Shown piece by piece: positions 41,840 through 52,156 of a stretch of DNA of 64,000 bases. The position numbers were made by a program, and so were the translations under genes. Positions within the stretch are counted from its first letter, which is position 1; every line of letters begins with the position of its first letter. This DNA comes from Aculops lycopersici (lineage: Eukaryota > Arthropoda > Arachnida > Trombidiformes > Eriophyidae): the NCBI GenBank assembly GCA_015350385.1, contig WNKI01000002.1, positions 5,140,636-5,204,635 of the forward strand, written 5' to 3'. Under the pieces are notes generated by a model that was not told the origin of the DNA, did no database searches, and saw only the letters and a program-made list of their open reading frames with translations.

Positions 41840-44242
41840 ATGGCTAAAGCACTTAAAACAAGCTACAGCCTTCATCACCAAGTGGAGTCATTCTTCACAG
41901 GGACACAATTGATTTTTGATCAAACAGGCGATCATTTTTATTGCGCTTACGGGTCTGTGATCAACAAAGTTTCTGTTGAGGATGGACAGATCAAAGCAAG
42001 AATCACCACAAAAAACGAAAGTGATCTTGTCATTAGATTCACAGTAACTTCGGATGATCGGCTTATGATCATTGCATATTCCAGTGGACTGATCACAAAG
42101 TTTAATCTCATCAACGAAACTGTTGAAAGAGAGTTCAAGTCCATTCACACGGCACCAATATCATACCTCAAAACGAATGCATCCAACACCTTACTAGCAA
42201 CCGCATCCTCAGATGGTAGCATCAAGTTATGGAACCTCGTCAATCATTATTGTTCGCATAATTTGAAAGGAATCAATGGAGTTGTATCATGTGTCGAGTT
42301 CCACGACACTCCAGAGGGCGAGCTATTGTTTTGCTCGGCAGGCGATGACAATGTTCATATATTCGATCTTGAATCCAGCAAAAGATTGATAAAGTTAAGC
42401 ACGCATTGTAGTACCATAACCGATTTGAAGGTGTGCAAGGATGGTAAAAGACTTCTAAGTGTTGGGCGCGACAAGATTGCTGTCCTTTGGAATATTGACA
42501 AAGATTCAGGCAAAAACTTTGGCAGATCCCTCAGGACAATTCCTATTTTTGAAAGTGTTGAATCTGTGATCATATTGGATGCAAAATATATGAGTGAGAT
42601 ACTCAATGATGACATGGATGAGGATAGAATATTTTTCGCTACAATTGGTGAGGAAGGGTTGATCAAGTTTTGGGATGCGGAAACTGGCTCGAAAGTCGCT
42701 ACACAAAATGATCCAAATCTGTCTTCTTATAGAAGCCCCGGCATCGCTTGTCTCAACATGAGCCTCAGACCTAAGTATAATCAATTATGTGCAGTATCCT
42801 CGGAACGAAACATATTCTTCTATGATCTACCCAGACTAAATCTGGTTCAACAATTACAGGGCCACCTTGATGAAATCCTATCAGCTTGTTGGTTTGCCAA
42901 GAACGAGTACGTAGCCATCGCATGTAACAGTAATGATCTCAAAATAATGGAAGTTAGTTCATCGAGGACGCACCATCTCAAAGGCCATCAAGATATTATA
43001 TTATGTGTTAAGAGCGTACCAAGTGACCCTTACTGTTTGGTAACATCCTCAAAAGATTGCACAACCTTAGTTTGGAAATTTGATCCTGCAACCATGGTTG
43101 CCAATGTGATATACAAAGGCACTGGACACACGCATGCCGTTTACGCCCTAGGTGTTGTTAATGAAAGTAAGATTTTCTTCAGTGCAGGTGAGGATACAAC
43201 CATAAAGAAGTGGAATTTTGATTACAAAAAGAAGATTGCCGAAGAAGGGGAAGATACAATCGAGACAAGACCCCTGGTGGCCGTTCAAACTATCAAAGCC
43301 CATGATAATCGCATTGATGACATAGCTATCTCACCAAATGACCAACTCTTTGCTACAGCATCGAGAGATAAGACAGCCAAAGTCTTTACCGTAGAAGGAA
43401 TGCAAATTGTGGGAACACTCAAGGGCCATCGTCGTGGTGTGTATGCAGTTCAATTCTCACCTGTCGACAAGGTTATCGTTACGGCCGCCGACATGAATCT
43501 CAGAATGTGGAACTTGCAAGATTTTACCTGCATCAAGACTTTGCAAGGACATGACTGTTCAGTGTTGAACTTCTCATTTCTATCCAGTGGTTTACAAATC
43601 GTATCCGTTGGTTCAGATGGAAACATGAAACTATGGGATTGTAAGACGAGTGAATGTACGAGAACAATTGATGCTCATGATGGTAACACTTGGGCTCTAG
43701 CTTTGACCTCAGACGACGATAAATTGTTGACAGGCGGCCAAGATGAGCGATTAGTTATTTGGCGTGATACTACCGAAGAGGAGTATGAAGAGAGATTGAC
43801 TAGATTACAGAATCAGGTGACTCAAGAGCAGGACTTTATGAATTATATCAACAAAAAGAAGTGGCGCAAGGCTTTGAGGATGGCAATTGCAATGGAAAAC
43901 TCAAACAAAACTCTGAGCGTAATACGCGAGATCCTTTTGGAGCCAAATGGAGTTGAGAGTCTCGAAGAAATCTTGAGCAAGACTTCGTTAGATCAAATCA
44001 ATTTCATAATTGACTGTTGCATCGGTTGGCTGGCCACGGCAAAGAACAGCTCGACTGGTCAACAGGTGCTCTACATTTTATTTAATCTGCTTCCAAACGA
44101 GGAACTCATGAGGCTGCCCAGTTTTTCAAGCTCATTAGATCAAATGAAGATCCTAACCGAAAAGAGTTTCGATCGATACGAGAGACTAGTGCAACAGGCG
44201 ACTTTTGTTGACTTCTTTCTCAATTCATTCCGGATTCAATAA
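41840..44242 (+). CDS. TBL3: UTP13/TBL3, WD40 protein of the small-subunit processome
   Basis: UTP13 belongs to the UTP-B complex that with U3 snoRNA processes pre-18S rRNA in the nucleolus. The 800-residue protein has many WD40 repeats over about residues 15-640, for example NLLATASSDGSIKLWNL-like units ending in LW or MW dipeptides and a run HDNRIDDIAISPNDQLFATA. A helical Utp13 C-terminal domain follows (LTRLQNQVTQEQDFMNY, KKKWRKALRMAIAMEN, DQINFIIDCC, YERLVQQATFVDFFLNSF). Length matches human TBL3 (808) and yeast Utp13 (817). All in one exon. The poly(A) signal overlaps the stop codon, and the convergent neighbour's stop codon begins 27 bp further on. Confidence 0.95.
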   Translation: MAKALKTSYSLHHQVESFFTGTQLIFDQTGDHFYCAYGSVINKVSVEDGQIKARITTKNESDLVIRFTVTSDDRLMIIAYSSGLITKFNLINETVEREFKSIHTAPISYLKTNASNTLLATASSDGSIKLWNLVNHYCSHNLKGINGVVSCVEFHDTPEGELLFCSAGDDNVHIFDLESSKRLIKLSTHCSTITDLKVCKDGKRLLSVGRDKIAVLWNIDKDSGKNFGRSLRTIPIFESVESVIILDAKYMSEILNDDMDEDRIFFATIGEEGLIKFWDAETGSKVATQNDPNLSSYRSPGIACLNMSLRPKYNQLCAVSSERNIFFYDLPRLNLVQQLQGHLDEILSACWFAKNEYVAIACNSNDLKIMEVSSSRTHHLKGHQDIILCVKSVPSDPYCLVTSSKDCTTLVWKFDPATMVANVIYKGTGHTHAVYALGVVNESKIFFSAGEDTTIKKWNFDYKKKIAEEGEDTIETRPLVAVQTIKAHDNRIDDIAISPNDQLFATASRDKTAKVFTVEGMQIVGTLKGHRRGVYAVQFSPVDKVIVTAADMNLRMWNLQDFTCIKTLQGHDCSVLNFSFLSSGLQIVSVGSDGNMKLWDCKTSECTRTIDAHDGNTWALALTSDDDKLLTGGQDERLVIWRDTTEEEYEERLTRLQNQVTQEQDFMNYINKKKWRKALRMAIAMENSNKTLSVIREILLEPNGVESLEEILSKTSLDQINFIIDCCIGWLATAKNSSTGQQVLYILFNLLPNEELMRLPSFSSSLDQMKILTEKSFDRYERLVQQATFVDFFLNSFRIQ

Positions 44243-44243
44243 A
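44238..44243 (+). terminator. Poly(A) signal overlapping the UTP13 stop codon
   Basis: AATAAA contains the TAA stop at 44240-44242. Cleavage 10-30 nt later would fall in the 27-bp gap or inside the antisense gene's 3' coding end. Confidence 0.5.
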
Positions 44244-44269
44244 CAAGTGGTGCTAATTATGTCTTGATT

Positions 44270-45331
44270 TTATCCCATGTGAAGCTTACTAGTCACTTGA
44301 GTTATGCTAGACTTTAGCTTCTCGATCAAACTGTGGGACTCATAAGGTGTGTCTGGCAATCCATTTGTAAAGGTACCAAGGCCGCCGTAGTAATTTTGCA
44401 ACTGATGATAGTTGAGAATTGGATATGGCATTGCGCCCAATGTTTGACTCAACTTCTGGTTCCATTTCTCTCTATCATAATCCTCATAAGTTGGCTTTGG
44501 CCCACCTGTTGGTCCACTCAGTTGTAAGTTGACGAAACCTCCGGGAATAAACTCTGGTCCTGGATCCTGGTAATTGTTTTGATAGGGTTTCTGGGCTGCG
44601 TATTTGTTGTTGTTATAAGAAGCAGATTGAACAAGTTGCTCCTGGTTTTCAACTTTCACTTGTTGATGCTGCTCCTTAAGATCGGATCTAGCATTCGGGT
44701 ATTCTTGTTTTAGTTGTGGTTGTTGATTGAGTGGCATCATGTTTAGGCTTTGACTTTGTCCAATTGCCTGCTGCTGTGGGTACATCATTTGCATAGGCGC
44801 AGGTACTCGCTGCACCTGTTGATTGGAGGAGGCGCGCGCAATCTCATCCTTGTAAACTGTTGGTGATTTATGTTGCTGATAATCTGGAGCATATGACTTT
44901 TGCTGCTCATTTTGCTCATAATATTGCTGCTGTTGCGGTTGCTGATGCTGTTGATACTTTTGCTCGCCGTAACCTTTCTGCTTACCGTAAGATGGCTCAG
45001 TAATCTCACCAGTTTGCAACGATATGTGACTTGTCACTGGTTTCCTGTACTCCTCTTGCGGATACTCCTCCTCCAATGGCAATTTGATTGGAATATTGAC
45101 GTCAATATCAAACTTGGGCGGTCTTATAATTCTATACCGATGAAATTCTGTATTTGGCATCTCTGTTTCGAAAGTTAAAGGCTTCAAAAACTTGTGATCA
45201 AATGAGATTGTCTTGAACTTTTTGTCGCCCGCTAGGACACTTGTTATGATGAGGGAATCGCATAATCTCGACCAGATGGCCAATAGGACTAGAGTTTGGA
45301 GAATAAGTTGATTTCGGTGGTTTAAACTCAT
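44270..45331 (-). CDS. Secreted Gln/Tyr-rich protein, family unknown
   Basis: A 353-residue protein with a signal peptide (LILQTLVLLAIWSRLCDS). After cleavage comes a conserved-looking segment of about 75 residues (DKKFKTISFDHKFLKPLTFE, RYRIIRPPKFDIDVNIPIKL), then about 150 residues rich in Gln, Tyr, Pro and Lys, then an ordered-looking tail (PEFIPGGFVNLQLSGPTGGPKPTYEDYDREKWNQ-type composition). It has almost no Cys. Such Gln/Tyr/Pro-rich secreted proteins occur among arthropod cuticle and silk-associated proteins, but no RR chitin-binding consensus was seen. Single exon. A minus-strand CTATAAAA at about 45349-45356 lies unusually close to the ATG for a TATA box. Confidence 0.75.
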   Translation of the reverse strand: MSLNHRNQLILQTLVLLAIWSRLCDSLIITSVLAGDKKFKTISFDHKFLKPLTFETEMPNTEFHRYRIIRPPKFDIDVNIPIKLPLEEEYPQEEYRKPVTSHISLQTGEITEPSYGKQKGYGEQKYQQHQQPQQQQYYEQNEQQKSYAPDYQQHKSPTVYKDEIARASSNQQVQRVPAPMQMMYPQQQAIGQSQSLNMMPLNQQPQLKQEYPNARSDLKEQHQQVKVENQEQLVQSASYNNNKYAAQKPYQNNYQDPGPEFIPGGFVNLQLSGPTGGPKPTYEDYDREKWNQKLSQTLGAMPYPILNYHQLQNYYGGLGTFTNGLPDTPYESHSLIEKLKSSITQVTSKLHMG

Positions 45332-46782
45332 TGTAATTGATTATGAAGTTTTATAGGGTAGTGCTTCTGAACGCACTCGTGAGATATATGCTTTAATATT
45401 AGTATTTCTCGAAGTTACTCTTCTAGATACTCAGCAACTTAGTGCGACTAAACTGGACATGGTACTTGTGGAAAAGAAGACGGCATCTGCCAAAGACTCT
45501 CTCTTTCCCTCTTCAACAACAAGGAGGCTTCCCATTTCCTTCGGCTCACTGGTTACCTAACTTGACAGCAAGCCGGATGGCTGGAATGATTGCGCAAGTA
45601 GTGGAAGCGGGGAGATAAGCGCCGGGGAAACAGTTGGAGATATTTACCTGAAGAAAACGTCGGAGTCACTTCAAGGAAGAGCAATTGTCATTATCCGGCA
45701 GCAGTTGCTGCTTGAATAGTGAAAGTGTAGGCTGGTCATTCGTTTTTACTTGTTGCTGTTGCTGCTGCTGCCCCCTCGACTAGTGATAGACTGGCACTCG
45801 CAAGGCTGTTGGTCAGGTAAAGGTGTGCCTGCCTCCTCAAACAGTTGGTCGGCTCGCCTCGGTAGCCTTTCAAAGTTTGTTATACGTTTCACATTGCGCT
45901 GCGCTTCAACTTCGAGTGCTCACCCGAGGAGGCAGGTGGATAAACAAACAGATAGACAACAGCAACAGCCGACTAGTGACCTAAATGGTTGGAGATGCAA
46001 CGACTTGCGCCGGTCTGTATGGCAACAAGTGTTTGGTAGCTTCTTCAAGTTTGCCAGATTGCCGCACGATGCCGCTCGAGGGCGAGGAGTAGAGAAGGCG
46101 ACAGGTGGTTGTTGCTTTTCATAATCAGGTGGCGCTGGTGCCAATGTGCAGATCTAAACAAGATCTTCGTCACTAGATGCCACTCAAAGTTTAATTAATC
46201 ATCTATTGATCTCTATGCTTCTGGGATCCATTGGCATGGCTCACGCTTTGGTGTTGTAATAGCTATGTCTAGACAATGTGCTTGCGTACTCACTGCGGCC
46301 GCACTTATCATTAGGAGGCTTAGATATTTTGACTTGCTTTTTTGACAACAAAAAAGCAACAAGTTCCACATTGAGCCGCCGTGACAACAATAGGCCCCCA
46401 CTCGAAACGTCATCAGGGGGCAATGAATCCCGAGAAAGAGCGTCGCTAACATTTGAAGGAAAACGATAATGATTAGACAAACAAACAGACAGTTGGAATA
46501 GTATATGTGGCGCACAATCAACACCTGATTCAATCATGATAGAGAATGCATCTTGATTCTCAATCGTACTAATTATTGATCGTTAGTTTTGGACTCAGTT
46601 AGTCTCTTGTCCAGGTTTGGCAAATTTGTTTTTGGTTTCGACTGTAACGCTGCGATGCGAGAGGATTCATTCTACTATAATCGAGAGTCTGGCCGTAGTC
46701 AGAGACAATCACATATTGAAATCTACATAGAATCGGCCAGCTAGCTCGACGATAGAGTGCGAAACCTGGTATTACTACGCGC

Positions 46783-46783
<1 letters not shown>

Positions 46784-46814
<31 letters not shown>
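46784..46814. repeat. (AG)n microsatellite
   Basis: Thirty-one bases of alternating A and G. Confidence 0.8.
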
Positions 46815-46817
<3 letters not shown>

Positions 46818-49581
46818 ATACAAGAACCCACTGGTGTCCAAAGAGGTTTAAAGGTTGAGTGTACTCCATTATGCTTCGACCGTGGCACCTATTCGGCGAA
46901 TATATTGATACAATTTTTACTCCTAGACTGTAGCCTGGATCAGGATCCATGCTTCTAGATTCGAATCGATAGGTTCGAGATCAAGACGAAGCTGTTTTAT
47001 GGTAGCAATGGATTCGGTAGATGCAGCCGAGGACTAGCAGCAGACCAATCGGGTCTCCTGAGGACGATCGGACGAGACGGATCATCACTGAATGTATGAG
47101 ATGGAGGGCCTAATAAAGGGTCTCCTCAAAAGGGGAAGCGTTTTTGCCGGACGTCTTGGCCAATTGTACACTCGAATTGTTAACAAGCTAGAGACTTTTC
47201 AACTTATCATTAGGATTATTTATTTGAGGTTAGAGAGGGTTGCCTCTTCTCTGGTGGTCCACAAAGGTTAGAACACTTTGCCAGTTTACCTTGATTGCTG
47301 CGAATTTTATCCCAGGTAGATTCGCCGGAAAGCTGATCCTTGGACAAATAAGCGAGTCGTGATCAACGAGTTGCGTTGCGTTGCGTAGTGATCCCAGGAA
47401 GTGCAGCTGACGCAGGTGTGCAGGCAGCAAGGTAACACTAATAAGCGGACGCTTTGTTTACCTGGTTGCTCTGTGCAAAACGAGAAAAAAGAGAGTGTGC
47501 GGCTAGATTTTGTCGTCGTGATCGGAACACACACAAGCATCAGGCAACTTATCTCTCATGGGCTAGCCTCGCGACCATCGAAAGTATCCACTACACATTG
47601 ACTAGCTCACTTTATAAGACTCGACGAGGACTCGGCTAAAGCTAAGTCTGGGTCTAATTGTTGCACTGACGTGAGATGCGCAACTTGGTTTGCCACCGGA
47701 AGCACGACAACGAGAAGAACCGACCGAGAGCTTGACTCTTTTGCCAGAAAGACACGACGTTGGAGTGAGTGAAGCTGATGACGAGCTAGCACTACGGCCG
47801 CCAGTTTCTACGATCGATTGCCGCGATAAGCGATAATGTTTACCTCACGAGCGCAGAATCAAGCGCTCGTCCAGCCTATGAGTCTATGGACCGATGCTTT
47901 CGTCGTCGTTGCCGGCGCTACTTTGCTATCGCATCTCATTGTGTCCAGCAGGCCAATCGGATTCTCCTCTTGGCAAAGAAGGGGAGATCGCGCAACAGGT
48001 TTCCGGATTTTGTGCGCGCCTCGTGCGCGTATAAGATGGGCGAATCAATTGGCGCTTGTGGCTACGGTGGTGGTGGCAGCAGCAGCAGCAGCAACCTCGT
48101 CGATGGCGCCCCGTTTTGTTGTTTTTTCTCCTTGCTTCCTGTCAACCAAAGCATCTTAACTCAACTTGGCTCGACACGCTGAGCTCGAAAGACTAGCAAG
48201 CTATGCGATAACCCCGACAAAAAGCAAGACCGCGAAAGAAGAAGAAAAAAACATGATGATACAAAGAGACAAGCTGAGAGACTGCCAGTTTGACGCGCTT
48301 TGTTTATTGGTGTTGCGCAATTTCCTCTCGAGCTCAACCACTTGTTACTGCCGGTTGAAGTTGGCCACTTTGAACGATGGTTGCGGCCGAGCCAACCACG
48401 AATCTCTCAACCAGCCAATCGATCATCTGGCATCAGCAGGCCAAAAAAGTTATCAATTGAAAGTAGGAGCGTTGCGCGCTCCAATGGATTTGGCCAATTT
48501 AGATTTGGAGAGTCAGCCAAACAGTTTGGTCATGGTCACGATGGAGAAGGTGAAAAAGTTTTGCAGCTTCGCAAATCAACTCACGACTGACTGGATTGTG
48601 AGACAACGAATCCTTGGCTGGCTGATCGATTGATTAATTATTTGTGTCGCTCAACCTGCAGACATACACATACAAGTAATCTAATTACCTGCCTCCAATA
48701 ACAAAGCCACGCCGGTGACTCGCTCAATTCAAGTGGGGGCAACTTGTTGCTCTTGTAATTGGCTGCGAAGATGAGGCAACCTGCTATGTTGCGCTGATAT
48801 GTTGCACTGCAATCTGATTGAGATGCTTTCCCACCATCGCTACTGCCATCATTAAAAAGATCAGCATCAGCAGGTAGAAGGTAGCAGGTAACAGGCAGCA
48901 TTGGAGGCAGTGGCAAGTGGACCCCCTAATTTTCTCTCGCTTTCTCGTACCTCTGCTCTTTTTTACCTGCTCTTTTGAACCACACCAGCCAGCGACCACG
49001 AAATTAACTCATCAATCTTTTTTCTCTTTCGAAAGGAAGCTGAAACAAAAAATGCAACTGCTCGTCCCTCAGCGATGTCTACACTCACGGTAGTGGAAAT
49101 CCACCAAGTTATTCGCCAGCATCACGTCTTAACACTAACATATGCTATTGCAAGCTACAAATGTCATCTCGTCTCATCTTATTTGCTTCAATTAGTTGCG
49201 ACAATCGAGAGTTAGCCGTAAACAAGAACTTCTTTCCAACTTCAAGGAGGTCTGCAGAATCTCTAATCTATCGAAATATCTGGACAAAGTTGACAGGCAC
49301 AGCTATTAGTTCCGGTCTCGCCAATGTGGACCGTCGTCGTTTTAGTCCACCACTACTCTTACCTTCACCTGTGTGCCATCAAGAGCGGCGAGCGGCACAC
49401 AAACCTCCTCGCCTATTGTTTCAGCAACATGAAGTCCCTCGAGATTAACTCTCCCCTTCGTGTCGCTTAAATTGCGTCTAGCTCGACTTATCGTTCAACA
49501 TTCACGTTTATCTCACTATCCTTGGTGGGCAGACAGGCAGGTAGGCTGGTAAGCAACAAGTGGCAGCTGAATTGCAACAAC

Positions 49582-49827
49582 TCAAACTCGCGCCCAAGCG
49601 AGCGACTTTGTGGGAGATTCCGGCCGATTAGTCTGGTTGAGTTTAGTTGAGTTTAGTCGCTCCCGTTGGTCAGTCCGGCTAAACTGACCGCTCGCATTAA
49701 AATCTCGGCCATCGTCTTCGTCTATGTTGTCGCAATGACCAATTGAGAAGAGAAGAAGAAGAAGAAGAAGAGGGAGCACAGGTAATTTGCCAAGAATAGA
49801 TCTCAGTTTAGCATTGGAAAGCCTCAT
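49582..49827 (-). CDS. Possible signal-peptide exon or small secreted protein (81 codons)
   Basis: The frame starts with an ATG after ACC, and the first 34 residues look like a secretion signal: basic MRLSNAKLRSILGKL, then a Leu-rich core and a GHC/DN cleavage-like site. The rest is Asn/Arg/Thr-rich without motifs and stops after 81 codons. The Leu run comes from a CTT repeat, which lowers its weight as evidence. It may be a first exon with an unseen donor, a small peptide gene, or chance. Confidence 0.22.
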   Translation of the reverse strand: MRLSNAKLRSILGKLPVLPLLLLLLLFSIGHCDNIDEDDGRDFNASGQFSRTDQRERLNSTKLNQTNRPESPTKSLAWARV

Positions 49828-50285
49828 GGTGTTCCAGCAATTTCATGCATATTAGCCACAATGGCCACCGACCGCCGTAATCTCTGTCTCCGCCTATCTC
49901 AAGCGAGTCCATCAAGCCAACGACTCGTTCACTTGGTGCCGCCACCGCAGATGAGCTCCGACCACCTGTTGAATCTGTTTCTACTTTCATGGCGTCTTAT
50001 ACCAACCACCAGTTGCATGCAGACCAACCAAGTGACCGTGTAAGCGAGCGTTTGGCTCACCAAAGCGACAAACATTCATGATGAGGTTAGATCATTAGCG
50101 CTCGAGTTACTACACTTGCTAGCCGACAGCCACCACCAACACTGAAGGGACATCATCGCCGGCGACACTTGTTGCTCCCTCTTCCTTGCCGCACCTCGTC
50201 CGGTTTCATGCAACCTGTGGTTTCACGTTTAGCACAAGCCACTGGTTGTCGTTGGCTGATTTTGTCTGCCGTCCTCGGCAAAGAT

Positions 50286-50307
50286 AGAGAGAGAGAGAGA
50301 GAGAGAG
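50286..50307. repeat. (AG)n microsatellite
   Basis: Twenty-two bases of alternating A and G. Confidence 0.75.
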
Positions 50308-50894
50308 CGACACACAAAAAGAACTCGACTTGATGTCATCATCATAACCAACTGCCGCCATTATTTCAAACGCATTATTTGTGAGAGTTCCTCTCTCTCC
50401 CCCTCTCTATCTAACAAAAAGAGATGAGCTCAAGTCGTAAAAATTAAACTTGACCGAGCAAATCTTATCGCCTTCATCACGTAAGTGTCTTTATCTGGTG
50501 TGTTGCAGCTTCAATCGAATAATCAAGCTGACCGCATGAGTTTGATGGCGAGAACTTGACTGGTTTATTAGAGTTGAGAGTCGACAGATTGAAATACGAG
50601 CCAACAACACTCGCTCGCTCTTTTCTCTCTCCCTCTCTCTTTCTTGATTTCCCGTTGACTTCTTGTGCGTTTATTGGCCTAGGCGCTTGCTTAGCTAGTT
50701 TGTGTTTTCAAAGCTTGCAAAATATTTGAAATACAAAACCGATTAACTCTCTGGCCTCCGAATCTTTGACCTCCAGTGGCGAAATTTCACCTTGAATCAC
50801 TCTGACTTCCTTTTTCTTTCAACACAACAACCAAATTTTGTTAACCGTCAATTCCAATCGATAATCCACGCGCGACCAACTTTTGATTCTCACA

Positions 50895-50917
50895 GTGGTT
50901 CAAATTTTTTGAACCAC
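50895..50917. repeat. Inverted repeat, 10-bp arms
   Basis: GTGGTTCAAA at 50895-50904 and its exact complement TTTGAACCAC at 50908-50917, with a TTT spacer. Confidence 0.7.
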
Positions 50918-52107
50918 CCTAGTGGTTTGTCTCGCCTTCAACCTGTTAACTCCAACCCAGATCTAGAGTCCAAACTCTATTCTCTTCCGCTCTGCCGTTA
51001 GAGATTTCTATGGTCGTTATCTCAATCAGAAGGATTCAAGTGCGACTGTGACAACAGCAGCAACAACAATATCAACTAGAGGGATAAGCCGCGGTCTTGC
51101 TAAGTCAAGCAACCACTTGCTAGCCGGGGCTTGTGATTGTGGCAGCTTCCGTTATCGTCCCTCCCTCCTTCCGTTCGCTTGGCGAAAGCTGAGGTTGATT
51201 TGTTTGTAAGGATTGAGCCATAGGTTGCCAGTTGATCGGTTTGTCGGTCACTTGGTGTTGCTGTGATGAAGGTCTCAACGCTAGCGTGATACTGGACAAT
51301 CGATTGTCGGAGCTTGGCGAGCGATTGGCTTAAAATTTGGAGTCCTCTGTTGATTTGAACTGGCGAGTTGCAACAAGTGGCCACTAGGTGGCTGCAACAT
51401 TCTCCCTCTCAATCAACTTGCGATGATTGTTTGAATGCTCAACAGGTTGCATCAAACTCCTGATCGAGTGCTAGTTGCGCGTTTCTCGGGGTTTGGCGTT
51501 TTTATGGAGCAAATCGACATCTAGATTCAGATGTCGACTAGATTTTTTCTCTTGCAACTCTCTCCACGCGTCTTTTGTATTATTCAACTCAACTAGACAG
51601 CAACTGGACCACAGGTAACAAGACAGAGGCATTTCATCGGCTTCGGTTTAGGAGAAGAAAGGCGAAGCGAATATCTTGCTCTCCTCTATGGCCTTTCCTT
51701 TTCTAAAACCGCAACCGAGACGATGGAAACAAATGAATGGGGCAATTGTTTCATTTTTAGGCGGCGCCGGTGCCACTTGCTAGCAGTCTCTAATTGGTTG
51801 CGCACCACCACTACCACTTTTTTCCTCCTCGTTGGAGAGATAGTGAGGGAGGGAGAAAGTTAGTGGTTGCCGTGACACTAACACAAAGCCAGGTACAAAT
51901 CATCGACGCCATTGTTGGCGTTAAAATCGCACTTGACTCGACTTTCTTCTCCAAGAGGAGAAATTCTTTTGATGTAGAGAGAATAAAGATGAGCCGGCTT
52001 GTCCATTTCTAGTTGAACTCAACTTTAGTCCTACTTTTACATTTGATCATTGATACTTCGACTAGCCCGAGCTTCAGAGTAAAGTAACGGAAATCTTTCT
52101 CTCTTTA

Positions 52108-52156
52108 GCTCAACCTTTTGTTGGTTGAGCTTAGCTCAACTGACAAAAGGTTGAGC
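52108..52156. repeat. Near-perfect 23-bp inverted repeat (hairpin) with 3-nt loop
   Basis: The arms at 52108-52130 and 52134-52156 are complementary at 21 of 23 positions; both begin GCTCAAC, and the spacer is TTA. The two mismatches are adjacent. The foldback is too short and its loop too tight for a usual miRNA precursor. A cruciform site, dimer-binding site or foldback element remnant are options. Confidence 0.75.

Noticed and set aside
46213..46537. Two overlapping minus-strand frames with a GTGAGT donor near 46289
   Set aside because: Neither frame resembles a known protein, one starts at TTG, and no partner exon was found. The hydrophobic frame is probably chance.
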